In this document: in pieces, positions 23,108 to 34,766 of the stretch | Layout of the letters: each line of letters opens with the position of its first letter | Numbering within the stretch: position 1 is the first letter of the stretch | Origin: Onchidella celtica | Taxonomy: Eukaryota; Mollusca; Gastropoda; Systellommatophora; Onchidiidae | Assembly (NCBI GenBank): GCA_963931925.1 | Contig: OZ007567.1 | Coordinates: forward strand, 93,587,778-93,651,777 | Direction of reading: 5' to 3' | DNA: 64,000 nt | The notes under the pieces: generated by a model | Databases searched by the model: none | Told to the model about the DNA's origin: nothing | The model's input: the letters and a program-made list of their open reading frames with translations, nothing else | Program-made: the position numbers and the translations under genes

Positions 23108-24318
23108 TGTCACGATTAAGGTTGATGACCTTGTACGCCACGAGTATAGAGGGGGGTAAACTTATTAGGGGAGAAGGGGAGTTTTTAAGTTGTTGTCGAG
23201 CATGAAAGATTAAATATCACGAGGAAGGTCGGTGGCCTTGTGCGCCACGAGTCTAGGGGGGGGTGAGCTTAGCAGGGGAAAACACGGTTTTTAACATTGT
23301 TGACGAGCGTGAATAGATACACACGACTCGCTTTAAACTAGTCGCGTGTGCAAAGGCCTCGGGAGTATAAGTAGAGGAGAAGCTCGACACAAGGGGTTCC
23401 CAAATTATTCGTTCCTAGAGGAAGACGCAGCGAGAAGTGGTCCGGGCGACAAGTGGAATGTCGTGCCATGGGGACCAGGGGTGTTATGTATGTGAGGAAT
23501 CTATGAGGTTCCCAAAGTTATTCATTCCTAAAGGAAGACGCAGAATTTATCGGTCCGGGCGACAAGTGGGAGGTCGTGCCAGTGGGGACCAGAAGTGTTA
23601 GGTGTGTGAGGGATCCATGATGTTCACATTTATTTCCCAATAAGAAGAATTTATCGCTCCGGGCGACAAGTGGAAGGTCGTGCCATGGGGACCAGAAGTT
23701 GAGTTCTGATAATAGGATGGGAACCCATCAGAAGCTCGTGAATCTACGATGGCGGGTGTGAACCGTCGGTGTGCAGTGTGTTTGCAAGTTGAAGAGGCTT
23801 GAGGATGGGATGTCGAGAACCCCTCAAGGAACAAGTAATCTACGATGGCGGGTGTGAACTGTGTGTTCTTATTTGTGTGAAGCCAGGGGCGTCTGTTTCC
23901 CCTTTTATCGTCGAAATTAACGATCTAGAAAGGATTGTGTGAACTCTGGAGAAGTGAAACTGCATCAACGAGGAGGGCAGCTGTTGACAGAGACTATTAA
24001 GTATACGTAGTTAAGTTTATAGACAGAGGGATTAGATCTAGATGTGAAACGGGGAATAGATAATAGCCATGATCCCCAAGAGTAAATTTGAAGTATCTCT
24101 GTTTTTGTGATTATGTATGTGATTATCATGAGTTGAATGTTTTGACATAAGTTTTGTCATGCATTTATAATTAAATATCGTTTAATTTAAATCTCACTCC
24201 ATGTGTCTGTTGATCGCTGGTCTGCTTGCTTGGCTTGTTAGCTGGATTTGAAAGGTAAATAAGTTAGGTACTCATCACACACGTGGTCGTGACCATCTTC
24301 ACGCACGTGATCGTGACA
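23108..24318 (+). repeat. 3' LTR (1211 bp)
   Basis: About 99% identical to the 5' LTR, with the same internal tandem repeats (three-unit block at about 23395-23697). Confidence 0.92.
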
Positions 24319-25624
24319 ATACAAACACCAGTGTACAGTTCATCAAAATATGGCAGATCACTGTTACAAATTTTTTTGGCTTTTTTGATTAAAATATTGA
24401 TCTTATTGTTATCTTTTTGTAAGATATTTCCTCCCCAACAGACAACTCCATACATAAAACGCTCTGAATAGCCATGGTATAAAATATTTTCAGAATGCTT
24501 TTGCTAACTTTTAAAGAGCGGAGCTTTCTGAGGAAATACATGCGCTGATTGGCTTTCTTGTATACATATGTTACATGCGCATGCCAGTTAAGCAATGAAT
24601 CAATAGTAGTGCCAAGATATTTGGCCTCTGTGGCAATTTCGACCTCTTCATTGTTGATAGTAAGAGGACAAACAGGATCGTTGTTATTTTTCCTAAAGTC
24701 AAAAACAAGCTTTTTTGTTTTCTTAACATTCAGTAGAAGATAGTTGTTATTACACCAACAATGAAAGGATTGTTACAATGTTAGAATATTCCTGGCCAGA
24801 GTTAGATAAAAGACCTAAAATAGCAGAGTCGTCGGCAAATTTAAGAAGGTGAACGTTATTGTGTGTTACAGTGAAATCGTTTGTATACAATGCGTACAAG
24901 ACAGGTGACAGCACGCAGTCTTGAGGCGCTCCTGTGTTTGTTGTGAGTAATTTGGAAAATGTGTTGTTTATATCCACAAACTGGCTTCTCTGTGTTAAAA
25001 ATTCAAAGATCCAGCTCTTTAAAAAAGAACTTACGTTTAGGTTAGTTAGCTTTTGAAACATTAAGTGCGGTTGTATGGTGTTAAAAGCAGACGAAAAGTC
25101 GACTAGGAGTACACGAACACAGGTTTTACCAGTGTCTAAATGGCTGTAGATGTTATGCAATAAAAACAATAGCCTAAGGCGTCTTCTGTGTTCCTGTTTT
25201 CTTTGTATGCAAATTGCAAAGGGTCAAGATTTTGTTGGACCTCCTTCATTAGTTCAATTAAAACAAGTTTTTCAAAGTATTTAAAGATGATGGAGGTTAA
25301 GGCGACTGGGCGAAGATCGTTCATTCCAGATATTTTTGGTTTTTTTGGGGACAGGTAAGATTTTTGACAATTTCCATAATTATGTTTGGTATATAATGGT
25401 TTTGAAAGGATTTGTTGAAGATGTAAGTAAAAATTGTTGCTAGTTGTTCAGCACATGTTCTCACTACTTTGCTTCCAATGTTATCTGGTCCAGATGCCTT
25501 TCTTTCCTTGACAGCTTTAAATTGTTTCACAACAGCATCATAGTCAAAACAAATATTACATTCATCGTTGGGATCATAGTCAAAACTGTCTCTTATTTCC
25601 TGGTGTTGGTTATGAGACGTTCCT
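24319..25624 (-). mobile_element. Rex1-like LINE, RT region (5'-truncated, decayed)
   Basis: Minus-strand translations in shifting frames give a reverse transcriptase: KASGPDNIGS (about 25500), NDLRPVALTS (about 25320), LLVDFSSAFNTIQPHLM (about 25090), TGAPQDCVLSPVLYALYTND (about 24910) and LKFADDSAI (about 24840). The GAPQ.CVLSPxLYxLYTND wording is typical of Rex1-group LINEs. At least four frameshifts are needed to read it through, so it is dead. The 5' edge near 25624 is a guess, since no endonuclease is seen. Confidence 0.85.
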
Positions 25625-27739
25625 AAGGAGTATACTTTTACAGTGAACCGTCAGAGGAATGGACCCAGATTTTTGGCATGTATATTCCTCCGCCTTTGCC
25701 TTAGTTTGAACGTATCGTTTGTCAAGAAACAAAAGACAAAAAAATTCCTCCTAAAATTGTACCCAGTGTCAGTTACGGCGACAAACACATAGATATAAAG
25801 CTTTTACACTTGTGACTTCCGCATCTTGTGACTTACGCTGGCTTAATGGAGAGAACGTTCAATCAATTATTATAAGCTCGAAAAATTTTGTGACAATAAT
25901 AATAACACTGCAAATCTAAGAACCGTTTTCGTGGCGACAAAATTTTAGCCACTTAAAGTAAAAAAGAAAAATATGTGAATCCTGATGAAAATCAAACTTG
26001 TTAGGAACACAGGGTAGAAATAAAAAGTCGAACGGAAAACAAAGGGATGAAACAGTTCAGAACAGTGACAAGAAGTGATGAAACAATGCCTGATTTACAC
26101 ATCAGAAAACAACTGTCATTCACTGTCGTCTAAAGACAAAGATGAAAATGACGAAGAGGATAAGTTGAGACATTAAGAGAAATGACAAGTGCTGAATGTC
26201 TTCGTTCGATGCCGTCACCTTAGAGACATTGTTCTGCGTTTCAACAGTCATATCGCGACATTTCAGTTAGCCCCTTCCTTTACCTTCACCCATTATTTTT
26301 CACCCAGGGCTATAGTTTGGAACAAGGAACAGATGGCTGGCCAGTGGCTAAAAAAAAGGTGGTTAAATCATGACAGTTATTAGTCTAGTTTTATGAAACC
26401 AGCAATTATTGTGGTTTCATCACGTTCATAAAAAAGCAAGTCAAGGAATTTATATGGCAATGAGTCATTCATAAAGTACGGTGGGGGAGATTTACCCCCA
26501 GTATAAGGGGCAAGCCAGACCAAGCCTGGCGTAGGCCCCAGACTGGTGGCTCGTCGCCTAATTTTTATGCATCATTATTAAGCGGTGTGGCCGCTGAGTA
26601 GTGTTTTAGTGTGATGCATAATAACTAGATGGCATAATGACAAGCGTTATTTGTCGGGACATGGGGTAAAACGTGTGTTTACTCTTTTCAGTGACGGAAA
26701 TGAATTTTTAAAAATGTTTTTTTCTGTTTTTGTTTTTTTGTTTTTAACAAAGTTGCAGGATTGCATGAAAACAAATATTGCCTCTGTTTCTATTGAAACA
26801 ATCAAATAGTTGGTGCAAAATACCATTTAAAGCTTCACAGTTTCAAGACCTTGTCATGGACATTCAACAATTTTTATTTTTTTTCCCGAGCTCACTACAC
26901 ATTTTTTTTTTTTTTTTTGGTACCCCATTAGTGAGTCAGTCTAACTTGTTAAATATGATTATGTTCAGACAATACTATCAGTGTTGTGATATCCTGTTAG
27001 TTCGATTTTTTTTTCAAATGTTTTAGTTGCTGTAAGAGAAACAAAGAAGAAATGAGATCTGTTACTGAAAATGTTTCTTTTTTAGTTTTCTACTTGCCCC
27101 TGGTCTATACAGAACCTAGGGGTGAGCTCTTCCCACTTTCCCGCTTCATCAAAAGAAGCGTCCATTGTTAGTCCTGGCGCCACAACAATAATAAAAGTCT
27201 CTAAACTGCAGAGGTCCGCTCTATGGTGGCTGTTTATGTTAGTTCTGTTAATGTCCTAACCAATTCCTGACTGAATGAGACAAAGTGCAGCAGTGGCATG
27301 GACAAAGAGGAGGAGGTAATTAACAAATAGATCATCCGAGGGGAATAAAATCTTCGTAATGAAATTTAGCAGTTGAAAAGGGAGAGTTGTAAATTTGATT
27401 ATGGCACACCGAGACTGCCCCACATCGAGCCTCACCACCTATCTGTTGGGCGTCTTAGGGTGTACAAACCTGCCAAAAAAAACCACCCCGTGACCTCCAG
27501 CAGTTACAATGACGCTATCGTATACATATTGTAGTTAATACAAATCGTAATGTATGTGGGTGCTTTCCCTGGGGCGATCCGACAGCCAAACGCTCAAACT
27601 TAACGATTTACGGCAAAATGGCATTTCATGAGTATGCTATTTAGCAGATGTTATTGCTATTAGTACTACTGTTAGCTTCCTAACCCTCTGCAGTTATTAA
27701 GGGTACCATAGGTTTCTAAAAAGTCCCTGCCCTGTGAAA
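25625..27739. other. Non-coding stretch, no gene recognised
   Basis: No domain-bearing frame. Contains T-runs (26700-26915) and a small structured segment at 26480-26625, listed separately. Confidence 0.55.
26507..26621. other. Cluster of short perfect inverted repeats
   Basis: GGGGC at 26507 can pair with GCCCC ending at 26539, with an inner CCAG/CTGG pair. AGCGG/CCGCT forms a stem at 26581-26595, which lies between the 10-bp perfect arms ttatgcatca (26565-26574) and tgatgcataa (26612-26621). It may be a decayed MITE or a structured RNA. No family is recognised. Confidence 0.4.
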
Positions 27740-27799
27740 AGGAGTAAAATTCTTACCTGACTCACATTCTTTGCGTTCCTTCCTCCACGACTTCCTTGC

Positions 27800-30700
27800 T
27801 TACTCAAATAGTTTCCTAAACTTGGCCTCTGTGTTAAACAGGTCTGTCATTTTGCCTCTCTTACCATAGTTGTATTTCGAAATTACCATTTTCCCTATCA
27901 ATATTGCATGATTAATTTCATTCAGAGATTTCTTGTTAAATTTGGCGTGCGACGACAGTCCCAATAAAACGGAACATTTATCTAAAACAATTCTCTTACC
28001 TGTTTCTGCTGTAATTCGGTTTTCGATTTCTTTCCAGAGTGGCTGGACTGTTGGGCAATCATAGAAAAAGTGTTCTAAAAAATCTACCGCTTTACACGTT
28101 GGGCATAAAATTGAGTCTTGTACTCCCATCTTTTTGAATAGTATACTTGTTGGATAAATGTTATTCAGTATTTTCCACTGCAATACTCTTAACCTTGTTT
28201 CTGTGGTGCAGTTAAATGCAATTTTCCAGTGTGTTTCTCTTATCTCTACTTTCAGTTTTTGTTTCCAGAAATTAATTGCATAAGATTGCCTCTCGACTCT
28301 AATCGTTTTTTCAAATCCTTTCCTTCCTATATTACCTATGATTTCCCCTCTGAATTTGATAGATTTCAATGCCCCTGGTCTTTCCTCCTGCAGCAATGGC
28401 TTCTTATAAAGAGCGTTGTATAATACATTGTAGTCTAGCTGGGCACCAGGAAAGGCCCCGTATTTCCCTATAAAGTCATAAAAGGAAATTATGGTGTTGC
28501 TATTACATACATCTTTAACATAGACAATATTTCTCTGTATACAGTTTGGCAAGAGAAGTATGCTATTCTTATACTTTATATTTTTGTTGTTAGACAGTGT
28601 TTCATTTACTGATAATACATTTCCGGTCTCTGGGATATGATTATTATCGATCCATGTCTTCAAAACTCGTCTCCAGAATAGTATTTTAACATTTTCTAGA
28701 CCTTTGAATTCTTTACTCGCAATGTTACTTTCAAAGGCAGCGATGCCTCCAGCTGGAACGAGACATTGCAAAGGAATAATTTTCCAAGGTTGACTTTCAC
28801 CATGAATTAAATTTTCTCCCCATTGAAGAAGAATAGAAATTTGCTTATGAATTATATTTACCATATTCATCCCGCCTTTTTCATATGAACTACACATCGT
28901 AACTCTATTTACTTTTTCAAACGCCCTGGTGTTCGTAAGTCGTCTTTTCCATATAAATTTAAAAAATAACTTATTTATTTTGTTCAGAATATGCAAAGGA
29001 AGCCCAATGCTCTGCATTACATACATAAATTGACTTAGACCAAATGTTTTCACTATATGTATTTTTCCAATTATAGATAGATCTCTTCTAGCCCATAAGG
29101 ACAGTATTTTTTCTGTAGTTTCTATTTTCTTATTCCAGTTTTCCTCCGTCTCCATTGCTGGAGACTTCGAGCTGAAAGTTATACCTAAAATTTTCATTTT
29201 GTCAACCACTTTTATGTCTAGTTCTTCAGCCCACTGAATTCTTTCTTTTCCCATGGTCATCGTAAGCGACTTTTCTTTATTTAATGCCAGGCCTGAGAGT
29301 TCAGTAAATTCTTTTATTTTAGCCAGAATTTCTCTGTAGTCAATTAAGTCTTTCAAAAAGAGTGTTGTGTCGTCGGCATATTGTTTAATTTTTACCTGGC
29401 TCGTTGTGTCCGGTAGTGTAATTCCTCTAATATTTCTTTCTTGTTTAATTTTTAAGGGCCAAAATTTCAACAGCAACCACAAAGATTAGTGGAGAAATTG
29501 GGCAACCCTGCCGTACCCCTCTCTCAATTTTAAACTCTCTGCTAAAGAATCCCCCATTCCTGATGATAGCCACTCGATCTTTCATTAAAGTGGAAATCCA
29601 GTGACGAAAATAACTTCCGAAACCAAACATTCTAAAGGATTCAGTAACCAGGCTTGTTGATATAGTATCGAAAGCTTTTTGGAAATCGAGAGATAATAAG
29701 ACGCTTCCTACTTTCCTTTGCTTTTGATTTTCGATGATATCATCTAATTCTCGTAACATAGTTACTATACTTCTTCCTTTAACAAAGCCCACTTGGTTTT
29801 CGCTGATTATGTTATGCAGGACTTTGTCTAGTCTCAATGCCAAAGTTTTTGCTATTATTTTATAATCCGAGTTTGTAAGCGATATTGGGCGCCAGTTTCC
29901 TAAATCATTTCTATTTAGACCTTTCCCTTTGTGCAAAAGACGTATAATTCCCTTTCTCTGGGTTGGAGACAAACATCCCTTCTGAAAGCTATAGAGATAG
30001 GAGTTCATTAATGGTTTCTTAATTTGGCTCCAGAATACTTTATAAAATTCCATTGGGATTCCATCTAATCCTGGAGCGGAACCATTTTTCATTTTCTTCA
30101 GAGCAGATAAAACCTCTGCATCAGTAATTTGTATTTCGCATTGCTCCCTCCCGACATCACATATCCGAGGTATTTGTAATTCCCTTATGAAATTATTGAT
30201 TCGATTTAAAATTTGTTGTTCACTTTTTTCTTCCCGGTACAAATTTTCGTAAAACTGACAAATTTGGTCATTGATATCAGCAGCGTTATTTAAAACGCTA
30301 CCACAATTGTTAATAAGTTTATGGATAGTATTACTCTTCGATCTCACTTTTTCTAAACCTAAAAAGAACTTTGTGGACTTTTCACCTTCCTCAATCCATT
30401 TTATTCCTGCTCTAATCTGGGCACCTCTTGTCTCATCCATCTGAATTATTTCCAGCTGTTTCTTAGTAGACATAATTTGAGCATAAATCTCTTTACTTTC
30501 AGGGTCTTGGGTGAGTTTTGTTTCTAGCATATTCAATGATTCGAACAGATCTGATTTTCTCTCCCTTTTTCCATTTTGTAGATGGCGACTATATTGTTGA
30601 CTAGCTTCCTTTACATCAATTTTTATCATTTCCCATCTCAATTGGGGGTCCAAATCTTTATAAGTTTCTTCCGTGCGATGTATGGTGTCATTTATTAGGT

Positions 30701-31503
30701 TGACGTAGCTGAGGTCCTTAAACAGACTTGTATTCATTTTATATGAGGATGGCCCCCTATTAAACGACTGGAAGTTAAACGTAATTATTGAAGCTCTGTG
30801 ATCTGAAAATCCAAAACTTTGTATATTAGTTTCCGATACAAAAGTGAGGAGGTTGTCACCCACAAAGACGTAATCTAATCTTCTTGCAATGATCGGATTC
30901 CCTCGGCTCCAGGTATGGCTTCGATCTCCTGGATGTTGTTGCCTCCACACATCCGTTAGCGACAGTTCTTTTATATGTGTGTTTAGAAATTCAACGATAT
31001 TATTCGGATGTTTCGATCCTGAAACAATATCTAAGTTGTTGCACATAACAGTGTTAAAATCACCGAGGTATATAACATGAGTGGTATTTCCATTGTCGAC
31101 ATATTTTTCAATTATTCTTTTCACTTGCGCAAAAAATATACATTTTTCCCTTTCTATACATGGTCCATAAACATTTATTAAGTAGACCTCATTTTCATTT
31201 TCTATGTTCATGTTGGAGATTATCATTCTTTCGTTTTTGTATACAAGTTTTACCTGTTCATCTGCAATAGTTTTGCCGAACATGGTCATAATTCCTTTAC
31301 TTCTGGTGGTCCCTACTGAATAATGAATCGTTCCTCCCCATTCCTTTTTAACTAATTCCATATCATCCTCGAGAAGGTGCGTTTCCTGCATTGCTATCGC
31401 TTCAAATTTGTCAGTTATCATGGTTCGAAAGAGTGCCTTTCGTTTTTTTTTGTTGCCTCAAGCCCTGCACGTTAAGCGTGCATATTTTAGTTCTGGACAT
31501 CAT
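27800..31503 (-). pseudogene. LINE ORF2: APE endonuclease-reverse transcriptase, two frameshifts
   Basis: The likely start is the ATG at 31498-31503 (MSRTKICTLNVQGLR), which leads into the endonuclease after a frame break at a nine-base A/T run (31443-31451). Endonuclease motifs follow: QETHL, YLGDFN, RLDYVF and SDHRAS. The RT has GNWRPISLTNSDYKI, LDFQKAFD, RQGCPISP and, after a second break at a five-base run (29449-29453), QYADDTTLFL. A CCHC-like finger (CPTC…H…C, about 28050-28110) ends the protein. ORF2 would nick DNA and copy the LINE RNA. Both breaks are single-base homopolymer changes, so they may be sequencing errors. Confidence 0.9.
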
Positions 31504-31623
31504 TTCCTTCGTTGGGTAGTTTGTGTTGCCTGTTTCTGTCAATGGTTTGTTGTTGTTTTTTCCCTTTCCTTTTTGAGCATACTAACCTCAATAAGTTGAA
31601 GTAGGGTCGCACCTTATCTTTTG

Positions 31624-32809
31624 TCAGGGCGGCTCCGTCGTGTTTTTCGAAGGCGAATCTGGGACCCTCCTTTTCGTGCTCACTGAGCGAGCTTTACTCA
31701 GGAAGAAAGGTAAAGTGTTTGTTTCTTTCTTCCCCTTTATTTCTGTGCATTTTTCCTTCTTCCTTCCTCTCTCTCCGTCGGTTCTTTGTCCAGTTTTGTT
31801 TTGTTCCCCTATATCAGTCTGTGCGTTCATAGAGGAGTTCGTGTTGTTTTGCTGAGTCTTCTGTGGAGTGTCCTCCTCTTTGTCTTTGTTTATTGTTGCC
31901 TCCTCTTCACTTCCTCTTCTTTGTTTTTCTTTCCTGTTCACTGTTTTTTTTGTTTTCATTTCTTTGCTTTGTCCTTTCTGAGGATAATCAATTACCTCAT
32001 CGTCCCTTCTCCGTTCTCGGCCTTTCTCTTCGGTCGCTTCTCTTTCAGCAAGATCTTCACTCTCCTCCTCATCCTCGGCATCTTCATAACTACTGTCGTC
32101 GCTTTCTCTTGAGATGTCAATAGGTGGTTTTGGTTTGCTACTTACCATCTCCGCGATTGTGTTCCCCAATGTTACGTCTTCCGTCTCTAGTCCATCATTT
32201 TCATTTCGCCTGTCTCTCTCTTCTTCCACTATCTTATCATCCTTGTCTGTTTCCCGGGGTCCATTTTCAAATTCGTTTTTTCTGTGTCCCGGATTACGGC
32301 ACAACAAGCACACTTCCTGGTTGGTGCACATTCTCGCTGTGTGCCCTTTTTGAAGGCACTTCCTACAGACCTGTACCTCAACCTTCATTTCCCTGTAATA
32401 GAGGGAGGCATAAAATGAACCCATTTGGACCCTGGCCGGGAGGGGTTTGTCTGGGAGACTGATCCAGACTATTCTTCTCCCCGAGACCCAAGGGGTCAGC
32501 CTGCCCTGGGGATCTCTCAGCCTTTCCATTTCCAGTTTTGAACGGCTCTTGACCCCCAGTTTATTAAGAGCCGTCTCAATAGCCTGGTTGCTATATGACA
32601 GTGGGATATCCCCCACCGTCAATCTCGTGGCAGGGATTTCCTTACCATCCCCACCTCTTACTAGAAATGGGTTTTGGTTAAAGAGGGGTATGTGCACCCC
32701 TTTCACACTAATTCCCTTCGCCAGGAGCGTGGCCCTGGCAGTTTGCGATTTGGTGTATATTCGCCATAGACCGCCAATTCTTTGGGCTCCCACCGTCTCG
32801 CCCGCGCCG
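31624..32809 (-). pseudogene. LINE ORF1, 3' portion (RNA-binding protein)
   Basis: Reads GGLWRIYTKSQTARATLL…, NPF, TRLTVGDIPLSYSN, a Tx1/L1-type nucleic-acid-binding fold, then zinc knuckles CRKCLQKGHTARMC and CLLCRNPGHRKNEF (last cysteine replaced), then a long acidic and basic tail. Although an ATG at 32835 opens the frame, its first codons are transposon sequence. The real N-terminus is 11 kb away at 43801, in the same reading frame once the insertion is removed. Confidence 0.88.
32806..32809. other. Target site duplication CCGG, left copy
   Basis: CCGG here and at 43695-43698 flanks the 10.9-kb insertion. Removing one copy together with the insertion rejoins the LINE ORF1 frame exactly. 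Confidence 0.8.
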
Positions 32810-32905
32810 GTGTGACATCCTGGAATATCCCCCATCCTATTTTAACCCCCCGGATACTCTGGGATATCCTAGAATATCCCCCCCTATTCTAAAGTATCCC
32901 CCAGC
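32810..32905 (+). repeat. Left terminal region with iterated GGATATCC-like motifs
   Basis: Several partly palindromic units (ggatactctgggatatcc, tagaatatccccc, aaagtatccccc) follow the terminus. Related units fill 43500-43694 in inverted orientation. Such subterminal arrays often bind the transposase. Confidence 0.75.
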
Positions 32906-32910
32906 TCAAT

Positions 32911-33718
32911 TTCACTTTCTTTAGCAGTGGTTCTCAACCTTTTCGGGCAATCGCCCCCTTAGAGTCCAAATTTTCTTTCATCGCCCACTTCCCCCTATTT
33001 CCCGAAAAAGAAAAAAATCCAGTCAAAACAATAGAGATCACTCACAAGTTATGATTTTAAGTTTTTCAGTGCCTTATTAATGGCAATATGCATGCTGATG
33101 ATTCATTATAATTATATAAAGCAGAAACCAGTCATTGCCAAATGCACAAAAAGAAAAACTTTTTCTGTTCATCAAACCCATCGAGGCACTGAAGAAGTCA
33201 ATGATTGTTTTGTATTTGTCCCCAAATGGCTCTCCATTCTGGTTCCCCCTCCCCACCCCCATATCGCTCCTGTTAATCGTCCCCCACTCAAACCCTGGAA
33301 ATCGAATAGGGGGGCGATATCGCTCCCGGGGGGAGGGGGGCGATATCGCCCGCCTTGAGAACCACTGTTCTAAAGTTTTACAGACATCACTGGCGGGGTT
33401 GCAGTCGTTCAAGGTCAGTAGGACACTCTGCCCGTCCCTGACAAAATGCAGTATGTGCATTATAATTATAGTGCGGGGAAAAGCAGCTGTTGAATGAGGC
33501 GGGGTTGGCAGCGAGAAGGAGGGCGCACAAGAGTTTTATACTATCGTAATTATTATTATGGAACGGTCGACTTCCAAGGAGGGAAATGGATGGTGTGACA
33601 GGAAAGATTGTCTCAGATGAGGCTGAAGGAGACGAAAGTTTTTAATGATTAAAACCAAGGATGCAATTCCCTGTAACCCAGGACAAGTTTTTGAAGGATC
33701 TCTAGCTCAGAACACGCT
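32911..33718 (+). repeat. 0.8-kb repeat, copy 1 (contains a hAT MITE)
   Basis: Matches 41797-42673 in the same orientation, diverged and with indels. Shared words include gacatcactggcggggttgcag, aatgcagtatgtgcattata, cttccaaggagggaaa and gctcagaacacgct. Both copies carry the same MITE at the same place, so the MITE insertion came before the duplication. Confidence 0.85.
32925..33367 (+). mobile_element. hAT-like MITE, copy 1 (443 bp)
   Basis: Termini CAGTGGTTCTCAACC and GAGAACCACTG are the inverted repeat common to many hAT elements. Eight-base flanks ttctttag and ttctaaag are an aged target duplication (6 of 8 match). The interior has CGATATCGCC-type palindromes and no coding capacity. Confidence 0.82.
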
Positions 33719-34127
33719 GTCTCTTTTTGCTTTAACTTTGGTAAAGCATGGAATGAAAATGAATAGACAGGACCAAGGTCTACACCAAGAACAGAATACA
33801 GCAGACTTACTATCGTGAGATAATGACAGTGTGTGTTTCGTTTAGTCTTGAAATAATGAATTAATAACAACGGCCTATTGTGTCGTGCAAGCGCGCAATG
33901 GGGGCTATCGCGTTAACAAGGCTTCTTGCCCTCGTGGACGTGACACCTGCATGCTCCACATTCGGCACGCGTTATGTCATCAGTCCGCTCAAGCAATTGT
34001 AGGGGTCGGCTCAAAACCCAGATTATGTCACATTTTGCTAAAAACTGTGCTGACACCAACAGAAACTTCAAGGAAAAGCTCATCTTTTAAAAGCCTCGAC
34101 TTCATCATTGGACCACCCAATGTGCCT
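33719..34127. other. Non-coding, nothing recognised
   Basis: Only short frames without domains. Confidence 0.5.
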
Positions 34128-34270
34128 GAACTGTGCTTGCTATAATACATGAGATGCCATTTAGTGTTGTTTTAAACAAATAATAATTTTGGATCGGGCA
34201 TACTTGTTTGTCTTCTCAGTACTCTTCTAATCAATAGCACAAATCACAACACGGATCCTTCTCTTCAACA
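34128..34270 (+). repeat. 143-bp direct repeat, copy 1
   Basis: Matches 36392-36535 closely (gagatgccatttagtgtt, ttggatcgggcatact, caatagcacaaatcacaac). Copy 2 adjoins the 3' side of the pogo fossil, so the repeat may be that element's tail. Confidence 0.75.
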
Positions 34271-34350
34271 TCATAAGATGGGACGAGTTTCAATTGATGG
34301 ACCAGACTGTAAAGAAAGGGCTAAGTCCATCCACTATAGTAACCTACTAT

Positions 34351-34766
34351 AATAATAATAATAATAGTTCGTCCATCAGGTATGATGATGACCTTAACAA
34401 CACCAGAGGAATAAAGAACAGAAATTGTTGAGAACTTCAACACATGGACAACAAAGAGAACTAAAGGACACAGAGGACAGAATGGAAAGACTGTTCTTTC
34501 ATGACCTATGGCTTCTCATGTGACTGACAAGTCCTATTTTTGCCCCACAGACCCTTCCGCACAAATGACAAGAGCGCTCCGTTGGTCCAGTACCACTGGG
34601 CCTTTTCCCGCGCCGTTCTCTTTTTTTGACAGCCTGCCGGACTCTGTCAGCTTCCCATGCTTTGCTGCCTCTGGTAAGGGCCGCCCTCCAATTTGCACGA
34701 TCAAGCGAGAGCCCCTCCCACCCACTCACATCAATGGCAAAGGCCCTCAGTGATTGCTTGAGAGTG
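34351..34766 (-). mobile_element. RTE-like LINE fragment (C-terminus and 3' end)
   Basis: Minus-strand frame 34729-34499 reads …DRANWRAALTRGSKAWEADRVRQAV… and ends in a C2H2-like finger (CHLCGRVCGAKIGLVSHMRSH), a C-terminal arrangement common in endonuclease-RT LINEs annotated as CFDP2-like. The 3' UTR ends gtcatcatcatacctgatgg followed by acgaac and an ATT repeat, the usual 3' terminus of this group. It is severely 5'-truncated. The exact clade is uncertain. Confidence 0.75.

Larger units (their letters stand above)
18006..24318 (+). mobile_element. Second Gmr1-like Ty3/gypsy element, RT-RNase H deleted
   Basis: LTRs at 18006-19215 and 23108-24318 begin TGTCACGAT and end ATCGTGACA. The four bases ATAC on both sides (18002-18005 and 24319-24322) are a target site duplication inside a LINE. 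The LTRs differ at about ten positions over 1.21 kb (my own reading), so the insertion is recent. Content in order: primer site, repeat-rich leader, gag, protease, integrase, then only the last codons of RNase H, polypurine tract, LTR. Integrase preceding the RNase H remnant shows the Gmr1-type pol order. Coding lesions: one nonsense codon in gag, two frameshifts in integrase, and the RT deletion. Confidence 0.93.
27740..32809 (-). mobile_element. Tx1-like LINE, main part (ORF1 3' part, ORF2, 3' UTR)
   Basis: Two-ORF LINE with a Tx1-type ORF1 (DUF4283-like domain and zinc knuckles) and an APE endonuclease-RT ORF2 on the minus strand. Its 5' portion lies at 43695-44280, displaced by the DNA transposon inserted at 32810-43694. 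The exact 3' end is not evident and 27740 is approximate. Confidence 0.88.

Noticed and set aside
31640..32815. Long hydrophobic plus-strand frames opposite LINE ORF1
   Set aside because: Reverse complement of the acidic and basic ORF1 tail. Not separate genes.
32835..32835. ATG at 32835 as the start of LINE ORF1
   Set aside because: Its first codons are transposon-end sequence. The true start is at 43801, as the codon-exact junction shows.
33080..33497. Frames of 92-127 codons around 33.1-33.5 kb
   Set aside because: They lie in the hAT MITE and its flanking repeat. No domain.
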